In this document: positions 7,410 to 10,002 of the stretch, piece after piece | Numbering within the stretch: the first letter of the stretch is position 1 | How the letters are laid out: the number at the start of each line of letters is the position of its first letter | Assembly (NCBI GenBank): GCA_934373235.1 | Contig: CAKROW010000079.1 | Coordinates: 1 to 10,002 of the forward strand | Length of the DNA stretch: 10,002 nucleotides | Direction of reading: 5' to 3' | DNA from: an uncultured Blautia sp. | Lineage (GTDB): Bacteria; Bacillota; Clostridia; Lachnospirales; Lachnospiraceae | Notes under the pieces: model-generated | Told to the model about the DNA's origin: nothing | The model's input: the letters and a program-made list of their open reading frames with translations, nothing else | Database searches by the model: none | Made by a program: the position numbers and the translations under genes

Positions 7410-7439
7410 TGGATCCTCTGATCCGAAAGGAGATGCCTT

Positions 7440-8141
7440 ATGGCTCCGAAACAGAAAATTTTGATCGTTGATGACGATAATAATATTGCAGAGCTGATCT
7501 CTCTGTATCTTACCAAAGAATGTTTTGAAACCAGGATCGTAAATGACGGAGAGGAAGCATTAAGAGAATTCAGTATCTTCCGTCCTGACCTTATTATTCT
7601 GGATCTTATGCTTCCGGGAATTGACGGCTACCAGGTCTGCCGTGAGATCCGTCATTCCTCCGATGTTCCCATCATCATGCTTTCCGCCAAAGGTGAGACT
7701 TTTGACAAGGTTCTCGGTCTGGAACTTGGAGCAGATGACTACATTATCAAGCCTTTTGATTCCAAAGAACTGGTGGCACGTGTACGGGCTGTCCTCAGAA
7801 GGTTCAATGTCAGAAAACCGGAAAATGCTCCCAGTGAAAAATGTGTTATCTACCCGGATCTGGTGATCAATCTTACCAACTATTCCGTAACTTACATGGG
7901 ACACCAGGTTGATATGCCTCCCAAGGAACTGGAACTTCTCTATTTCCTTGCAGCATCCCCCAACCAGGTATTCACAAGAGAACAGCTTCTGGACCACATC
8001 TGGGGTTATGAATACATCGGTGATACCCGTACTGTGGACGTACATATCAAACGTCTCCGTGAAAAGATCAAGGATCATCCCAACTGGACTATCTCCACAG
8101 TCTGGGGGATCGGTTATAAATTTGAGGTCAAAAACTCATGA
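7440..8141 (+). CDS. OmpR/PhoB-family response regulator
   Basis: A 233-residue DNA-binding response regulator. The receiver domain (about 5-120) has the acidic cluster D11-D13 (LIVDDDNN), the phosphorylation site D55 in LIILDLMLPG, switch residue S82 in MLSAK, Y101 and the invariant K104 in YIIKPF. A winged-helix DNA-binding domain (about 135-230) carries PPKELELLYFLA, the recognition-helix stretch TRTVDVHIKRLREKI and the wing WGIGYKFE. The ATG is preceded by AAAGGAG in the 30-bp gap after mutS2. The stop overlaps the start of the histidine kinase by 4 bp (ATGA), so the two are a cognate pair made together. It resembles the PhoP/ResD/VanR group, but the regulon cannot be read from the sequence, and the link to mutS2 is positional only. 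Confidence 0.95.
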   Translation: MAPKQKILIVDDDNNIAELISLYLTKECFETRIVNDGEEALREFSIFRPDLIILDLMLPGIDGYQVCREIRHSSDVPIIMLSAKGETFDKVLGLELGADDYIIKPFDSKELVARVRAVLRRFNVRKPENAPSEKCVIYPDLVINLTNYSVTYMGHQVDMPPKELELLYFLAASPNQVFTREQLLDHIWGYEYIGDTRTVDVHIKRLREKIKDHPNWTISTVWGIGYKFEVKNS

Positions 8142-9469
8142 AGCAGCATTTTTTTACCCGGCTACTCACCGTCTATCTGCTGATTGGCGGTTTATGTTTC
8201 CTGCTTCTCTCCTCTGCCGGTTCCTACCTTATGGAGAAAAGGCTGGAACAGTCCACCAGCGAGTCGCTTTATGAGGAGGTTACACGCATTGCCGGACAAA
8301 AAAATGTTCAGGACAGTATTGCCGGAAATGATATGGAGTCACTTTCCAGGGAGCTTTCGGCAGTGTCTGCTTTTCAGGACTGTGAACTATGGATCACAGA
8401 TGCATCCGGAAACATCCTTACCACAGCTTCCGGTGAGCATACCGCCACAGGAAGCGGAAGTCAGCTTCGTTCCATTGTCCCTGTTGAAAAAGATCAGAAG
8501 GTCATCGGTTATGTGGAGATCCACTACCCCATGGAAAACCTCTACGAAAGCCGCAGCAGCATTGTGGAAGTCATGCTGGTCATATTTCTTGTGATCTATC
8601 TTCTGTTTTTCATCCTGCTGCTTCTGTATTTTTTCAGGATCCACAAACCTCTTCGGCAGATCCTCAAGGGGGCTTCGGAGTTTGCCAATGGCAATCTTTC
8701 CTACAAGATCCCTGTGGATTCCGAGGACGAGATGGGATATCTTTCCCACTCCCTGAATTATATGGCAGATAAGCTGAATAAAAACGGAGAATACCAGAGA
8801 CAGTTCATCTCCAATGTTTCCCACGATTTCCGCTCTCCCCTCACATCCATCAAAGGTTATGTGGAGGCTATGCTGGACGGAACTATCCCTGTGGAAATGC
8901 AGGAACGTTATCTTAAGATCATCGCCTTTGAATCCACCCGTCTGGAAAAGCTTACAAGAAGTCTTCTCACACTTAATGAGCTGGACGTAAAGAAACGGCA
9001 GATGCACATACGACGTTTTGATATCAACGAAACCATACGTACAACTGCCGCCTCCTTTGAACGCACCTGCCAGGAAAAAGCCATTGAACTGAAGCTTCTC
9101 CTTACAGGCACTGAACTTATGGTAAAGGCAGATATGGAACAGATCCAGCAGGTACTGTACAACCTTCTGGACAATGCTGTAAAATTCAGCAGTGAAAACT
9201 CTGCCATCACACTGGAGACAACCGTAAATCATGGGAAAGTTTTTGTCTCTGTAAAAGATCAGGGTACGGGAATTCCCAAAGAAAGTCTGTCCCGGATATG
9301 GGACAGATTCTACAAGATTGATTCCTCCCGGGGAAAAGACCGCAAAGGCACAGGTCTTGGCCTTGCCATTGTCAAAGAAATCATAAACGCCCACGGTCAG
9401 AACATCAATGTGATCAGCACCGTAGGCGTTGGAACAGAATTCATATTCAGCCTGGAAAAAGCAAAATAA
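8138..9469 (+). CDS. Membrane sensor histidine kinase (HAMP, HisKA, HATPase_c)
   Basis: A 443-residue sensor kinase, partner of the overlapping response regulator. TM1 spans about residues 8-30. An extracytoplasmic region of about 110 residues (32-141) is the likely sensor; its ligand is unknown. TM2 (about 142-166) is followed by a HAMP linker (about 167-220) with the EDEMGYLSHSLNYMADKL pattern. The dimerization/phosphotransfer box is VSHDFRSPLTSIKGY, with H229 as the phospho-acceptor. The ATP-binding domain shows the N box (YNLLDNAVKFSS, N342/N346), G1 (DQGTGIP, 374-380), an F-box-like RIWDRFYK and G2 (GTGLGLA, 404-410). All catalytic motifs are present. The start is fixed by the ATGA overlap with the regulator gene, with GAGG about ten bases upstream. 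The gene ends 2 bp from the convergent trmL stop, with no terminator between. Confidence 0.95.
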   Translation: MKQHFFTRLLTVYLLIGGLCFLLLSSAGSYLMEKRLEQSTSESLYEEVTRIAGQKNVQDSIAGNDMESLSRELSAVSAFQDCELWITDASGNILTTASGEHTATGSGSQLRSIVPVEKDQKVIGYVEIHYPMENLYESRSSIVEVMLVIFLVIYLLFFILLLLYFFRIHKPLRQILKGASEFANGNLSYKIPVDSEDEMGYLSHSLNYMADKLNKNGEYQRQFISNVSHDFRSPLTSIKGYVEAMLDGTIPVEMQERYLKIIAFESTRLEKLTRSLLTLNELDVKKRQMHIRRFDINETIRTTAASFERTCQEKAIELKLLLTGTELMVKADMEQIQQVLYNLLDNAVKFSSENSAITLETTVNHGKVFVSVKDQGTGIPKESLSRIWDRFYKIDSSRGKDRKGTGLGLAIVKEIINAHGQNINVISTVGVGTEFIFSLEKAK

Positions 9470-9471
9470 TC

Positions 9472-9972
9472 CTATTTCCAGTTATAATTTCTCAGATGAC
9501 CTTCCAGATTCATATGTGCAAAATTATGCTGGCGCAGAGCCTCATAAAGCACAATGGCAACAGAATTGCTTAAATTCAAAGAACGAATATCCCCGATCAT
9601 TGGGATTCTAACGCAGGTTTCCTGATTCTTCACAAGAATATCCTCAGGAATACCTGCGCTTTCTTTTCCAAACATGATAAAACAGTCATCTTCATACTGC
9701 ACATCTGTATATGTCTGCGGAGCCTTGGTTGTTGCATAATAAATCTTTGCCCCCGGGTTCCTGTTAAGAAAATCCTCATAATCCAGATATCTGGTCACAT
9801 CTAATTTTTCCCAGTAATCCATTCCTGCCCGCCGGATAGCCTTTTCATTAAGGCGAAAGCCAAGGGGCTCGATAAGATGGAGCCTGGTCCCTGTTGCCAC
9901 ACAGGTACGTCCGATATTCCCTGTATTTGCCGGAATCTCCGGCTCATGAAGTACGATATTTAATACTCCCAC
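9472..9972 (-). CDS. trmL: tRNA (cytidine/uridine-34 2'-O-)-methyltransferase TrmL
   Basis: A 166-residue SPOUT-class (TrmH/SpoU family) methyltransferase that methylates the 2'-O of the wobble nucleotide (position 34) of leucine tRNAs in characterised relatives. The N-terminal motif EPEIPANTGNIGRTC (10-24) and the C-terminal knot motifs FGKESAGIPE (101-110) and RIPMIGDIRSLNLSNSVAIV (122-141) are all present, and the length fits the short TrmL type rather than larger TrmH enzymes. The start is GTG at 9972-9970: it lies 7 bases after a strong AGGAGG, and the conserved first strand (VLNIVLHEP) follows at once. Its promoter must lie at or beyond the right edge of the window. The 3' end faces the histidine kinase, with 2 bp between the stops. 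Confidence 0.95.
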   Translation of the reverse strand: MGVLNIVLHEPEIPANTGNIGRTCVATGTRLHLIEPLGFRLNEKAIRRAGMDYWEKLDVTRYLDYEDFLNRNPGAKIYYATTKAPQTYTDVQYEDDCFIMFGKESAGIPEDILVKNQETCVRIPMIGDIRSLNLSNSVAIVLYEALRQHNFAHMNLEGHLRNYNWK

Positions 9973-10002
9973 GATTCTTCCTCCTGTAATTTACTGATCT
10001 CA

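Noticed and set aside
8387..9394. A 335-residue minus-strand reading frame
   Set aside because: It lies wholly antisense to the histidine kinase, whose catalytic boxes are all present; its composition is that of a shadow frame.

Overview
The window reads as a Firmicutes chromosome, most likely a gut Lachnospiraceae-type organism. This rests on the style of the proteins (RlmD-type rRNA methylase, YhaM, MutS2, an OmpR-type two-component pair, TrmL), strong AGGAG-type ribosome binding sites and moderate GC. That placement is inference from protein resemblance, not from a marker gene. Two kinds of DNA are present: an AT-richer, decayed accessory segment on the left (about 1-2200) and an intact, tightly packed housekeeping segment on the right (about 2400-10002).

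Left segment, all on the minus strand in reading order. First come remnants of a gene resembling the C-terminal part of a MobA/MobL-like mobilization relaxase (2184-1151), broken by a TAG codon and by a frameshift in an 8-base homopolymer. Next is an intact small P-loop kinase (1030-530). Three bases after it begins a small HD-domain phosphohydrolase (526-35), interrupted by an in-frame TAA and with an abnormal C-terminus. This looks like the debris of an integrated mobile element that left a kinase/HD accessory cassette. It lies immediately downstream of the 3' end of the rlmD (rumA-type) gene, a kind of locus used as an integration site by conjugative elements in other Firmicutes.

Middle: yhaM and rlmD form a minus-strand operon with a 4-bp gap. 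It ends at a clear intrinsic terminator (2192-2242), which separates it from the accessory debris. The roughly 290-bp divergent intergenic region between yhaM and mutS2 holds a candidate extended -10 promoter for yhaM and a compact palindromic element of about 115-130 bp with nested hairpins just upstream of the mutS2 start.

Right: mutS2, an OmpR-family response regulator and a membrane histidine kinase form a compact plus-strand cluster (30-bp gap, then a 4-bp ATGA overlap). trmL converges on the kinase with only 2 bp between the two stop codons. Several genes concern RNA: rRNA methylation (RlmD), 3'-5' RNA decay (YhaM), ribosome-collision or DNA processing (MutS2) and tRNA wobble methylation (TrmL). 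No tRNA, rRNA or CRISPR array was seen. The most unusual parts are the kinase/HD cassette in the relaxase debris and the palindromic element.
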